From: an uncultured Pelagibacteraceae bacterium | Lineage (GTDB): Bacteria; Pseudomonadota; Alphaproteobacteria; Pelagibacterales; Pelagibacteraceae | DNA length: 64,000 nucleotides | Assembly (NCBI GenBank): GCA_902585265.1 | Contig: CACICY010000002.1 | Location: 1 to 64,000, forward strand | Direction of reading: 5' to 3' | In this document: in pieces, positions 50,300-59,598 of the stretch | How the letters are laid out: the number at the start of each line of letters is the position of its first letter | How positions within the stretch are numbered: position 1 is the first letter of the stretch | Position numbers and translations under genes: made by a program | Notes under the pieces: generated by a model | Seen by the model: only the letters and a program-made list of their open reading frames with translations | Told to the model about the DNA's origin: nothing | Database searches by the model: none

Positions 50300-51295
50300 A
50301 TGAATGCCACCATAAATCTGGAAAACGAACATTTTCCAGTTCTGCTAAATGAATTAATTAGCATTATTTCCCCTCTTTATGGTGGCACATTTATTGATTG
50401 TACTTTTGGCCAAGGTGGATATTCAGAAAAAATTCTTGAGCATAAAAAGAATGATATTATTGCATTAGATCGCGACAAAGAAGTTTTAAATAATACACTT
50501 AAACTCCAAAAAAAATATAAAGAAAGATTTAAATTTTATAATCTTAAATTTTCGCAATTAGATCAAATCAAATTAAAAAATAGTAAAATTAAAGGAATAA
50601 TTTTTGATTTAGGTTATTCACTCAATCAAATTAAAAATTCTCAAAAAGGTTTATCATTTTTCGACAAAGGAAAGCTTAATATGAAAATGGGTATAAATGA
50701 TTTTTCAGCAGACGATATTATATCTAACATGGATGAAAACAATCTCACAAAGGTTTTCAAAGTTTTTGGTAACGAAAAATATTCAAAAAAAATTGCAAAA
50801 GAAATAGTAAAGAAAAGAAAAGAAAAAATTATAGAAACTGAAGATTTAGTTAAAATAATAGATGGCATAAAAAAGTATCAAAAAACAAAAATACACAATT
50901 CTACTAAAGTTTTTCAGGCTTTAAGGATTTTAGTGAATAAAGAAATTAGTGAATTAATTAACGGTTTGGTTAATTCATTTAATTTAATTCCAGTTGGCGG
51001 CGTAATAGCTGTAGTTACTTTTCACTCAATAGAGGATAAAATTGTCAAATTTTTTTTTAAACATTATTCTGAGGAAAAAAATTCCTCAAGATATTTCCCT
51101 AAAGCAGAGATTTCAGAAAGATGTTTTAAATTAATACATAAAAAACCTATTTTACCAAGCTCAAATGAGATAAAGCAAAACCCACCCTCAAGATCAGCTA
51201 AATTAAGGTATGGATTTAAAATAAATAAAAACTGTGATTTTAATGACTTTAGAGAAAAATTTAAAAATTTAATTAATGTTGAGGATCTGAGATAA
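50300..51295 (+). CDS. rsmH: 16S rRNA (cytosine1402-N4)-methyltransferase
   Basis: RsmH (MraW) methylates C1402 in the decoding centre. The 331-residue protein begins EHFPVLLNELISII. The SAM-binding FIDCTFGQGGYSEKIL and GIIFDLGYSLNQIKNSQKGLSF follow. The later blocks are TKVFQALRILVNKEI, VVTFHSIEDKIVKFFFK and NPPSRSAKLRYGFKI. It lies 18 bases after ftsZ and 4 bases before the ftsL-like gene, so it is in the normal mraW-ftsL-ftsI order apart from the inserted ftsZ. Confidence 0.96.
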   Translation: MNATINLENEHFPVLLNELISIISPLYGGTFIDCTFGQGGYSEKILEHKKNDIIALDRDKEVLNNTLKLQKKYKERFKFYNLKFSQLDQIKLKNSKIKGIIFDLGYSLNQIKNSQKGLSFFDKGKLNMKMGINDFSADDIISNMDENNLTKVFKVFGNEKYSKKIAKEIVKKRKEKIIETEDLVKIIDGIKKYQKTKIHNSTKVFQALRILVNKEISELINGLVNSFNLIPVGGVIAVVTFHSIEDKIVKFFFKHYSEEKNSSRYFPKAEISERCFKLIHKKPILPSSNEIKQNPPSRSAKLRYGFKINKNCDFNDFREKFKNLINVEDLR

Positions 51296-51299
51296 TTAA

Positions 51300-51605
51300 A
51301 TGAAAAAATTATTTTTTTTTACACCTATAATTGTTTTAATATTTGCAACTACTTTAACAAAAAATTCAACAAAAAAACTAGATAAAGAAATTTTTCAATT
51401 AAAAGAAAATATTAGAATATTAGAGGATCGTTATGAACTCACTCTACTTGATTATAATATTTTAACTTCACCCAAAAAATTAATGGAATATCAACAATTT
51501 TATTTTGAGGACAAATTTGTAAAAAAGAAAATAGAAAATCTGCGCAAAATAGAATTTTTAAACGATAAACTAAAAATTGAAAAAATGGTTAAAATTAATG
51601 AATGA
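51300..51605 (+). CDS. FtsL-like division protein
   Basis: A 101-residue protein with one N-terminal membrane segment (LFFFTPIIVLIFATTL). A periplasmic helix of coiled-coil character follows (LDKEIFQLKENIRILEDRYELTLLDYNILTSPKKLMEYQ). Size, topology, the LTSP-like segment and position between rsmH and ftsI all match FtsL, which works with FtsB and FtsQ to activate septal synthesis. FtsL is poorly conserved, so position carries much of the call. It overlaps ftsI by 8 bases. Confidence 0.75.
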   Translation: MKKLFFFTPIIVLIFATTLTKNSTKKLDKEIFQLKENIRILEDRYELTLLDYNILTSPKKLMEYQQFYFEDKFVKKKIENLRKIEFLNDKLKIEKMVKINE

Positions 51606-53250
51606 ATTAGACAAAGACTCCCAAGGTTTTGATAAACATAATGATGGTTTTTTATTTAAAGAAAAGAAGTCTTATCTAAATATATCTTTTGAAAGAATAG
51701 CTTTTATTTTTTTTGTATTTTTTTTCCTAGCGATTATTTTTTCATCAAAAGTAATTTTGTTGAGTATCAAAAAAATTCCTGAAATTCAAAAAGTATTAAA
51801 AAAAGAAAACTTCAGATCTAGTATTCTAGATAATGAAGGAAATATTTTGGCTAAAAGTGTTCCAGTAGTCAATTTGGGTATTAACCCAAATCTAGCAATT
51901 GACAAAGAAAAATTATTAATTTCTCTTAAATTAATCTTTCCTGATAAAAGTTTTGATAAGGAAATGTATGGAAAGAAATTCTTTTATGTTAAAAAAAAAA
52001 TTAGTCCAAAAAAACTTGAGCAGATATTACTCCTAGGTGATAAATCCTTTATTCAAGAGGATAGCATAGCAAGAATATATCCTAATGGAAATCTATTTAG
52101 TCATGTAATTGGTCAAATTGATAATGATAATAATGGTATATCAGGAATTGAAAAAACTTTTGATTATGAACTTACAACCACAAAAGAACCTCTTAAATTA
52201 ACTTTAGATAAAGATCTTCAATATTTAATTAAAGAAGAGTTATTTAAATCTAAAGATATATTTCAAAATATTGGAAGTGCTGCAATCTTAATGAATATTA
52301 ACAATGGTAATATCTTATCAATGGTTTCTCTTCCTGACTTTGACCTTAACAAAAGAGAAAAAATATCAGATGTAAAGTATATTAATCGAGCTACTAAAGG
52401 TGTTTATGAATTTGGTTCTGTTTTTAAAACATTTACTTTGGCTGCAGGTCTACAATACAATGTTGTGGAACCGGAAACAGAATTTAAAAACCTTAAAAAA
52501 AGAATTACATGTGCTGGAAATTCTATCTCTGAGTACGATGATAAAATACCATCAGATTTAACTGCTGAAGAGATTTTGATAAGATCAGGAAATATTGGTT
52601 CAGTTAGAATTGCTGAAAAAGTTGGTATTGAGAATTATAACGAGTTTCTTCAAATTATTGGAATTATTGCAAATTTAGAATTCGATATCCAAGAGGTAGG
52701 CACAACCCAATTAGGTAGATGGGGAAAATGTAAACTTGCAACAGTTGCTTTTGGCCATGGAATTGCAACAACTTTATTACAACTTTCAAAAGCATATTCG
52801 ATTATAAGTAATGGAGGATACGATATAACACCTTCATTGTTAAAGAGGGAAAAGTTACAAAGAAAAAGAATACTTAATGAAAACCTATCAGAAAAAATAA
52901 ATCCTATTTTAAGAAAAATTGTATCGACAAAAGATGGAACCGCAGGTTTTGCAAATGTAAAAGGCTATGAAATAGGGGGAAAAACCGGTACTGCTGATCA
53001 ACCATCAAAAGGTGGCTATTCTAAAAAAAAAGTTAATACTTTTGCCTCAGTATTTCCAACTTCTGATCCAAAATTTGTATTAGCTGTAATGTTGGATGAG
53101 CCAAAAGCCAACAGAGAATTTGTCTATCATTATAGAGATGAGAGATATCCTTACAAAGGTAATTGGAGGAATACAGCAGGTTGGACCACTGTCTGGATAA
53201 CAGGTCAGATCATGGATAAAATTGGGCCAATTTTAGCCACAAAATATTAA
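51598..53250 (+). CDS. ftsI: Penicillin-binding protein, FtsI-type transpeptidase
   Basis: FtsI crosslinks septal peptidoglycan. The 550-residue protein has an N-terminal membrane anchor (ERIAFIFFVFFFLAIIFSSKV) and a dimerisation/pedestal region starting FRSSILDNEGNILAKS. The transpeptidase motifs are SxxK in YEFGSVFKTFTLAAG, SxN in IRSGNIGSVRIAEKVG and KTG in IGGKTGTADQ. The track begins with an unlikely TTG at 51577; the ATG at 51598 is used here. It follows the ftsL-like gene and precedes murEF. Confidence 0.95.
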   Translation: MNELDKDSQGFDKHNDGFLFKEKKSYLNISFERIAFIFFVFFFLAIIFSSKVILLSIKKIPEIQKVLKKENFRSSILDNEGNILAKSVPVVNLGINPNLAIDKEKLLISLKLIFPDKSFDKEMYGKKFFYVKKKISPKKLEQILLLGDKSFIQEDSIARIYPNGNLFSHVIGQIDNDNNGISGIEKTFDYELTTTKEPLKLTLDKDLQYLIKEELFKSKDIFQNIGSAAILMNINNGNILSMVSLPDFDLNKREKISDVKYINRATKGVYEFGSVFKTFTLAAGLQYNVVEPETEFKNLKKRITCAGNSISEYDDKIPSDLTAEEILIRSGNIGSVRIAEKVGIENYNEFLQIIGIIANLEFDIQEVGTTQLGRWGKCKLATVAFGHGIATTLLQLSKAYSIISNGGYDITPSLLKREKLQRKRILNENLSEKINPILRKIVSTKDGTAGFANVKGYEIGGKTGTADQPSKGGYSKKKVNTFASVFPTSDPKFVLAVMLDEPKANREFVYHYRDERYPYKGNWRNTAGWTTVWITGQIMDKIGPILATKY

Positions 53251-53261
53251 GAGCGTAAATC

Positions 53262-56108
53262 ATGTTACTTAAAGACTACTTTCCAAATCTTCAAAAAAAA
53301 TACCATAAATTAAGTTTTAGAGGGATAGCTTTTAATTCTAATGAAGTTAAAAAGGGATATATTTTTTTTGCATTTAAAGGGAGTAATACAGATGGAAATT
53401 TATTTATAAAAGATGCTATTGAAAATGGATCAAAAATAATAATTTCTGATAAAGTAAAAATAATTGGTAGTAAAAATAATGTTTTATTTTTAAATGCTAA
53501 AAATCCTAGAAGATTACTATCTCAATTCAGTTCAAAAATATTTAATAAAAAACCAAATAATCTAATCGCAGTTACGGGCACCAATGGAAAGTCATCTATA
53601 GCAAATTTTTATTTTCAAATTTTAAATTTAAATAAAATTAAAGTAGCCTCGATTGGGACATTAGGTGTTGATGGTATAAATATAAAAAACAAATTTGTAA
53701 ATACTACATTTGATACAATACAATTAAATAAAATCATACAAAAATTAAAAGAAAAAAAAATTGAAAATGTTATTTTGGAAGCCTCCAGTCATGGATTAGA
53801 TCAAAATAGATTAGATGGATTAAAATTTGATATTGGTATATTTACGAATTTATCTAGAGATCATTTAGATTATCACAAGTCGTATAAAAATTATTTAAAT
53901 TCAAAATTAATATTATTTAAAAAATTATTGAAAAAAAAGTCTTATGCTATTTTTGATGAAGGTTTAAAAATTTCACCAAAATTGAGTAGAATTACAAAAT
54001 TAAATAAAATAGCAAAATTTACAATAGGAAATACTAAATCAAGTTTTGAAATATTAGACCATCAATTTTTAAAAAATGAACAGAAAATATTATTCAGATT
54101 TAATAAAAAGAAATATAGTTTTTCAACTAAATTAATTGGAAGAGTTCAGATTAAAAATTTACTAATGGCAATTATGACTGCAATGAAAAGTAAAATTTCA
54201 TTGGAGAAAATTTTAAAAATTACTAAAAAAATAGAGCCAGTGAATGGAAGGTTAGAAAAAATTGGAAAACTTTACAATAACGGCATTGTTATTCTTGACT
54301 ATGCTCATACACCAGATGCTTTAAAAACATGTATTAAAAATGTGAAGGAACAATTTAAATTAAGAAAAATTAATCTGGTCTTTGGATGTGGAGGAGAGAG
54401 AGACAAGCCCAAAAGAAAAATAATGGGGAAAATTGCTAGTAAATATTGCGATAAAATATATTTAACAGATGACAATCCAAGAAGCGAAGATCCAAATAAA
54501 ATAAGAAGAGATATCAAGTCTAATATCTCAAAAAATAAAATAATAGAAATACCATCAAGAGAAAGTGCAATAAAATCTGCAATTTTAGATATTAAGTCAA
54601 ACGAGATAGTTATCGTTGCTGGAAAAGGGCACGAAGTCTATCAAGAATATATGTCTAGAAAGTTCTTTTCGGATAGAAAATGTATTGAAAAATTTATCAA
54701 GACTAAAAATAAATCTTTAAATAGAAATTGGAAATCAAATATTATTACAGAGATTACCCAAAAAAAAATAAAAAAAAATATTAATATTAATGAAGCTTCA
54801 ATTGACTCAAGAATTACAAAAAAAAATAATATCTTCTTTGGTATAAAAGGAAAAAACTTTGATGGAAATAAATTTGTTAGTCATGCATTTAACAATGGAG
54901 CCTCAATTTCAATTAACGAAAATAAAAAAAAAAATAAATTTAAAAACGATATATATGTAAAAAACTCGTTAAAGACCTTTTCAGAAATTGGAAAAATGAT
55001 TAGAGCATCATCTGATATTTCAACTATAGCAATCACAGGATCCTCAGGTAAAACTTCTTTAAAGGAGATGTTGGGGCAAATGATGAATAAAATATGTCAA
55101 ACATCTTATTCAAAAAAATCATTTAATAACAAATATGGAGTTCCGATTTCTTTATTTAATATAAATAAAGAGGACAAAATTGGTATCTTTGAAGTTGGAA
55201 TGGACAAGAAAGGAGAAATTGATTTTTTAACAAAAAAGATAATGCCTAATGTTGGTGTAATTACCAATATTTCATACGCACATATTAAAAATTTTAAAAA
55301 TCTGAAAGGTATTGCCAATGCTAAATCAGAGATAATTAATAACATTATTGAAGATGGCACAATCATATTAAATACAGATGATAAATTTTTTAAATATTTA
55401 AAATATAAATCTATTAAAAAAAAATTAAGAATAATTTCATTTGGAATTCAAAAAAAATCAGATGTGAGTTTGCTTAATATAAAAAGAGGGAAATTTAGAT
55501 CTGTAATTTATATCAAATATAATCAAATAAAATTGAAATTTGTTATTAAAAAAAATTTAGAAAACTATATTTATAATATTTTATCAACTTTAGCAGTGAT
55601 ATCTATATATTTTGATTTAGAAAAATTAGATAAATTTTTCTTTAATGATTATAAATTTCCAGAAGGAAGAGGAGATTTAAATATAATTAAGTTAAAAGAA
55701 AAAAAAATTAACCTAATTGATGAAAGCTATAATTCTAACCCTTTATCACTTCAATTTGCATTAAATAAATTAAATAGTATGAATTCTAAATCTAAAAGAA
55801 AATTAATTCTTTTAGGTGATATGTTGGAACTCGGTAAATATTCAAAAAAACTTCACATAGAAGCTGCTAGGAATATTAATGCTACTAAAATTGACAAAGT
55901 TTATGTATACGGCAAGAATATTATTGAAACATTTAACAAAATTAAACCACAAAAAAGAGGAAAAATACTAAATTCAAAAAAAGATATCTTAAATTTTATG
56001 ATAAATGATATTAAGAATGGTGAATATCTAATGATTAAAGGTTCTAACTCCACAGGACTAAATAAAATAAGTAAAAGCTTAAAACTAGGCAAAATAAATG
56101 CTTTTTAG
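53262..56108 (+). CDS. murEF: Fused MurE-MurF ligase
   Basis: One 948-residue reading frame contains two Mur ligases. Residues 1 to about 485 are MurE, with the P-loop AVTGTNGKSSIANF, ILEASSHGLDQNRLDGL and the meso-diaminopimelate specificity motif DDNPRSEDP. Residues from about 495 onward are MurF, with SIDSRITKKNNIFFGIKG, the P-loop AITGSSGKTSLKEML, FEVGMDKKGEI and the late DESYNSNPLSLQFAL. The product would add meso-DAP and then D-Ala-D-Ala to the UDP-muramyl peptide. No stop or frameshift separates the halves. It overlaps mraY by 11 bases. Confidence 0.94.
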   Translation: MLLKDYFPNLQKKYHKLSFRGIAFNSNEVKKGYIFFAFKGSNTDGNLFIKDAIENGSKIIISDKVKIIGSKNNVLFLNAKNPRRLLSQFSSKIFNKKPNNLIAVTGTNGKSSIANFYFQILNLNKIKVASIGTLGVDGINIKNKFVNTTFDTIQLNKIIQKLKEKKIENVILEASSHGLDQNRLDGLKFDIGIFTNLSRDHLDYHKSYKNYLNSKLILFKKLLKKKSYAIFDEGLKISPKLSRITKLNKIAKFTIGNTKSSFEILDHQFLKNEQKILFRFNKKKYSFSTKLIGRVQIKNLLMAIMTAMKSKISLEKILKITKKIEPVNGRLEKIGKLYNNGIVILDYAHTPDALKTCIKNVKEQFKLRKINLVFGCGGERDKPKRKIMGKIASKYCDKIYLTDDNPRSEDPNKIRRDIKSNISKNKIIEIPSRESAIKSAILDIKSNEIVIVAGKGHEVYQEYMSRKFFSDRKCIEKFIKTKNKSLNRNWKSNIITEITQKKIKKNININEASIDSRITKKNNIFFGIKGKNFDGNKFVSHAFNNGASISINENKKKNKFKNDIYVKNSLKTFSEIGKMIRASSDISTIAITGSSGKTSLKEMLGQMMNKICQTSYSKKSFNNKYGVPISLFNINKEDKIGIFEVGMDKKGEIDFLTKKIMPNVGVITNISYAHIKNFKNLKGIANAKSEIINNIIEDGTIILNTDDKFFKYLKYKSIKKKLRIISFGIQKKSDVSLLNIKRGKFRSVIYIKYNQIKLKFVIKKNLENYIYNILSTLAVISIYFDLEKLDKFFFNDYKFPEGRGDLNIIKLKEKKINLIDESYNSNPLSLQFALNKLNSMNSKSKRKLILLGDMLELGKYSKKLHIEAARNINATKIDKVYVYGKNIIETFNKIKPQKRGKILNSKKDILNFMINDIKNGEYLMIKGSNSTGLNKISKSLKLGKINAF

Positions 56109-57183
56109 TCTATTTTCCAACTTAGTTGAAATTTTTAGTTTTCTTAATGTTTTTAAATATTTGACTGTAAGAACCGGTCTATCGATGTTTACATCGATGA
56201 TAGTAGTTTTTTTAGTTGGAGGTCCACTTATCAATTATTTTTCGTCACATCAAATTCACGACCCTATTAGGGAAGATGGACCAAGTGATCATATAGTTAA
56301 AAAAATAGGAACACCAACAATGGGAGGTCTTATGATTTTACTAGGTATTTTCTCAGGAGTTCTTTTGTGGGGTGATTTTTCAAACCCCTATAATTGGTTC
56401 TTACTTTATATAGCTGGATCTTTTGGATTACTTGGAGCTTACGATGACTATCAAAAAATTAAAAAAAATAATTCGAACGGTATAAGCTCAAAGTTAAAGA
56501 TCATATTTCAAATTATTTTAGCATTAGTTGGAATTTTTATTTTTTATTTTTATAGTGGATCTAATGAGATTGAGAATTTATATTTTCCATTTTTTAAAAA
56601 CTTAATAATTAATTTAGGTTGGTTCTTTATTCCATTTTATTTATTTGTTATTGTAGGCTCTTCAAATGCTGTAAATTTAACTGATGGTCTAGATGGTTTG
56701 GCTACAGTACCTGTAATATTAGTTGCGGCTTGTTTTGCTTTTATTAGTTACGTAACAGGAAATATAGTTTTTTCAGGATATTTACAAATCACATATATCC
56801 AAGGAGTAGGGGAAGCCTCTATTTTTTGTGGTGCAATAATAGGATCTTGCTTAGGTTTTTTATGGTTTAATGCTCCACCTGCTAAGATATTTATGGGTGA
56901 TACTGGGTCCTTAGCATTAGGTGGATCATTAGGGGCAGTTGGTATAATTACTAAACATGAAATTGTTCTTGCAATTACAGGTGGACTATTTGTCTTAGAA
57001 GCTATTTCAGTAATTGCACAAGTTATATCGTTCAAACTAACTGGTAAAAGAATATTTAAAATGGCACCAATACATCATCATTTTGAAAAAAAAGGTTGGC
57101 CCGAATCTACTGTGGTTATTAGATTTTGGATAATATCAATTATTCTAGCAATGATAGGTCTTGCAACATTAAAACTAAGATAA
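56098..57183 (+). CDS. mraY: Phospho-N-acetylmuramoyl-pentapeptide transferase
   Basis: MraY makes lipid I from UDP-MurNAc-pentapeptide and undecaprenyl phosphate. The 361-residue polytopic protein has IREDGPSDHIVKKIGTPTMGGLMILL and GAYDDYQKIKKNNSNGISSK. It also has SNAVNLTDGLDGLA with the catalytic Asp region, IFMGDTGSLALGG and the APIHHHFEKKGWPE loop. All signatures are intact. Its stop overlaps the murD ATG as TAATG. Confidence 0.98.
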   Translation: MLFSLFSNLVEIFSFLNVFKYLTVRTGLSMFTSMIVVFLVGGPLINYFSSHQIHDPIREDGPSDHIVKKIGTPTMGGLMILLGIFSGVLLWGDFSNPYNWFLLYIAGSFGLLGAYDDYQKIKKNNSNGISSKLKIIFQIILALVGIFIFYFYSGSNEIENLYFPFFKNLIINLGWFFIPFYLFVIVGSSNAVNLTDGLDGLATVPVILVAACFAFISYVTGNIVFSGYLQITYIQGVGEASIFCGAIIGSCLGFLWFNAPPAKIFMGDTGSLALGGSLGAVGIITKHEIVLAITGGLFVLEAISVIAQVISFKLTGKRIFKMAPIHHHFEKKGWPESTVVIRFWIISIILAMIGLATLKLR

Positions 57184-58493
57184 TGAATGAAAGACAAATT
57201 TATTTTAAAAATAAAAAATTTTTAATTTATGGATTAGGAAAGTCTGGAATTGCTTGTTTGAATTTTTTAAAAAAAAATAATACCTGTTTAATATTTGACG
57301 ATAATAAAAATAATATTCCAGCTGACTTTAAAAAAAAATTAATAAATATTCATAAATTACCGAAAATAAATGTTGATTTTATAGTTCTAAGTCCAGGGAT
57401 AGATATTAAGAAATGTAAGATTTCAAGTTACTTGATTAAAAATAGGTCTAAAATTATTTCAGAGCTTGATATATTTGAAATTAGTTATCCAAACATAGAT
57501 AAAATTACAATTACGGGAACTAATGGTAAATCGACTACTTCAAAATTGCTCTATGAAGTTTTAAAAAACAATAAAAAAGATGTTAGATTAACTGGAAATA
57601 TTGGATATCCGATATTAATGGAGAAAAAAATTAAGAATAATACAATTTTTGTAATTGAAGCATCTTCTTATCAACTTGATTACAGCAAATACTATAGATC
57701 AAAGTATTCAATTATTCTTAATCTTAATCCAGATCATCTTGAAAGGCATTTATCTTTTAAAAATTATGCTGAAGCGAAATTTAAAATAGTAAAATCTCAA
57801 AATAAAAACGACCATGCCTTTATAGATAATCAGAATAATTTTCTAAATAAACTAATTGAAAATAATCCAATAAAATCAAAAGTTATAAAAATAAACTATT
57901 TAAAATACAAAAAATATTTTAGAAAGATAGATAATATTTATTTTAACAATTCAAGTAATAAAAAAAATCTTAGTTTTGTTCTTAGTATTGCCAAGGTGTT
58001 AAAACTAAATTTAAAAACAGTCTTAAATACTGCAAATAAATTTAAAGGGTTAGATTATAGACAACAAATAATCTACAAATCTAAAAAATTATTAATTATT
58101 AACGACTCAAAATCTACTAGTTTTTCATCAACAGCCCCTTTACTTGAAAGTTACAAAAATATTTATTGGATATTAGGAGGACTTGCTAAAAAAGGAGATA
58201 AACTTAAATTAAAAAAAAAATATTTTGCAAATATTAAAGCTTATGTTTATGGAAAAGATAGAAATTTTTTTATTAACTCTCTACCAAACCAAATTTCTTG
58301 CGAGTCTTCATCAACACTTATGAAGATTATGAAAAATTTAAAAAATAATATTAAAAACGATAATACTAAAAAAGTAATTCTTTTTAGTCCATGTGCTGCT
58401 TCTTTTGATCAATTTAAAAACTTCGAAGATAGGGGTAAATTTTTTAATAAAATTACTAAAGCTTTATTTAAAAAAAAATTAGAATATGAGTAA
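57183..58493 (+). CDS. murD: UDP-N-acetylmuramoylalanine-D-glutamate ligase
   Basis: MurD adds D-Glu to UDP-MurNAc-L-Ala. The 436-residue protein begins KKFLIYGLGKSGIACLNFL. It has LSPGIDIKK, the P-loop ITGTNGKSTTSKLLYE, LEASSYQLDY and the terminal VILFSPCAASFDQFKNFEDRGKFF, which is diagnostic of MurD. The track start at 57126 is replaced by the ATG at 57183, which shares bases with the mraY stop. It overlaps ftsW by 8 bases. Confidence 0.96.
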   Translation: MNERQIYFKNKKFLIYGLGKSGIACLNFLKKNNTCLIFDDNKNNIPADFKKKLINIHKLPKINVDFIVLSPGIDIKKCKISSYLIKNRSKIISELDIFEISYPNIDKITITGTNGKSTTSKLLYEVLKNNKKDVRLTGNIGYPILMEKKIKNNTIFVIEASSYQLDYSKYYRSKYSIILNLNPDHLERHLSFKNYAEAKFKIVKSQNKNDHAFIDNQNNFLNKLIENNPIKSKVIKINYLKYKKYFRKIDNIYFNNSSNKKNLSFVLSIAKVLKLNLKTVLNTANKFKGLDYRQQIIYKSKKLLIINDSKSTSFSSTAPLLESYKNIYWILGGLAKKGDKLKLKKKYFANIKAYVYGKDRNFFINSLPNQISCESSSTLMKIMKNLKNNIKNDNTKKVILFSPCAASFDQFKNFEDRGKFFNKITKALFKKKLEYE

Positions 58494-59595
58494 ATATTTA
58501 GATAATTTTTATGACTGGTGGAAAAATATAGATAAATTTATATTATTCATAATTCTTACTTTATTTTTATTAGGTCTTTTTTTTTCATTGGTCTCTACTT
58601 CTCTGATAGCTTCGGATAAATTAGATACAAAATCATATTATTTTTTTTTTAAACATTTTGCTTACATTATTTTAGCAATAGTGATTTTGATTATATTCTC
58701 ATTTTTGAATCAAAAAATTTTACCAAAATTATCATTGATTTTATTCTTAGTTGCATTTTTAAGTTTGTTGTTAGTTCCTTTCCTTGGAACAGAGGTAAAG
58801 GGATCAAAAAGATGGCTAGATTTGATGTTTTTACCAAGATTTCAGCCTGTTGAGATTGTCAAACCTTTTTTTATAATAGTCTTATCATTAATGTTAACTA
58901 TTCAAAATAGACGATTATATTTTAAATATTTCTTAAGCACTTTATTCACAGTTCCAATATTATTATTACTTGTTTATCAACCTGATATTGGACAAACCCT
59001 TTTAATATCAATGGTCTGGTTAGCTTTAATTTTTATTTCTGGAATAAATATTTTTATATTCTTTATATTCTTTTTCATTGTTGGTTCGACTTTAAGTTAT
59101 TTGGTCTTATTTGTTCCAAAATTTGAATATATAAAAATCAGACTCTTGGCTTTTTTAGACTCGAGTTCAAGTAACAATTATCAAGCTGAAAAAGCTAGTG
59201 ATGCAATTATAAATGGTGGTTTTTTTGGCAAAGGTATCGGAGAAGGTACTTTGAATTCAAGAGTCCCTGAAGCACATACAGATTATATAATTTCGGTTAT
59301 ATCGGAAGAGTTTGGTGCAATTATAGTCATTGGAATATTATTTTTATATCTAATTTTTTCATATAGAGTAATAAGCAAAGTCAATTTTCTAAATGAAGAT
59401 TTATATAAACTTATTTTAACTGGATGTGTTTCTTTAATTTTGTTACAGACTTTTATTCATGTAGGTGTTAATATAAGAATTCTTCCTACTACAGGTATGA
59501 CTTTGCCATTTTTAAGTTATGGAGGATCATCTATAGTTAGTACAGCGATTTTATCAGGATTAATTTTGAATTTAACTAAAAGAAAATTAGATTAA
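58486..59595 (+). CDS. ftsW: Septal peptidoglycan polymerase FtsW
   Basis: FtsW is the SEDS-family glycosyltransferase that works with FtsI. The 369-residue protein has about ten hydrophobic helices. The SEDS signatures are KGSKRWLDLMFLPRFQPVEIVKPFF, VYQPDIGQTLL, HTDYIISVISEEFGAI and the family signature GMTLPFLSYGGSS. Position in the dcw cluster supports FtsW over RodA. It precedes murG by 3 bases. Confidence 0.95.
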   Translation: MSKYLDNFYDWWKNIDKFILFIILTLFLLGLFFSLVSTSLIASDKLDTKSYYFFFKHFAYIILAIVILIIFSFLNQKILPKLSLILFLVAFLSLLLVPFLGTEVKGSKRWLDLMFLPRFQPVEIVKPFFIIVLSLMLTIQNRRLYFKYFLSTLFTVPILLLLVYQPDIGQTLLISMVWLALIFISGINIFIFFIFFFIVGSTLSYLVLFVPKFEYIKIRLLAFLDSSSSNNYQAEKASDAIINGGFFGKGIGEGTLNSRVPEAHTDYIISVISEEFGAIIVIGILFLYLIFSYRVISKVNFLNEDLYKLILTGCVSLILLQTFIHVGVNIRILPTTGMTLPFLSYGGSSIVSTAILSGLILNLTKRKLD

Positions 59596-59598
59596 CTG

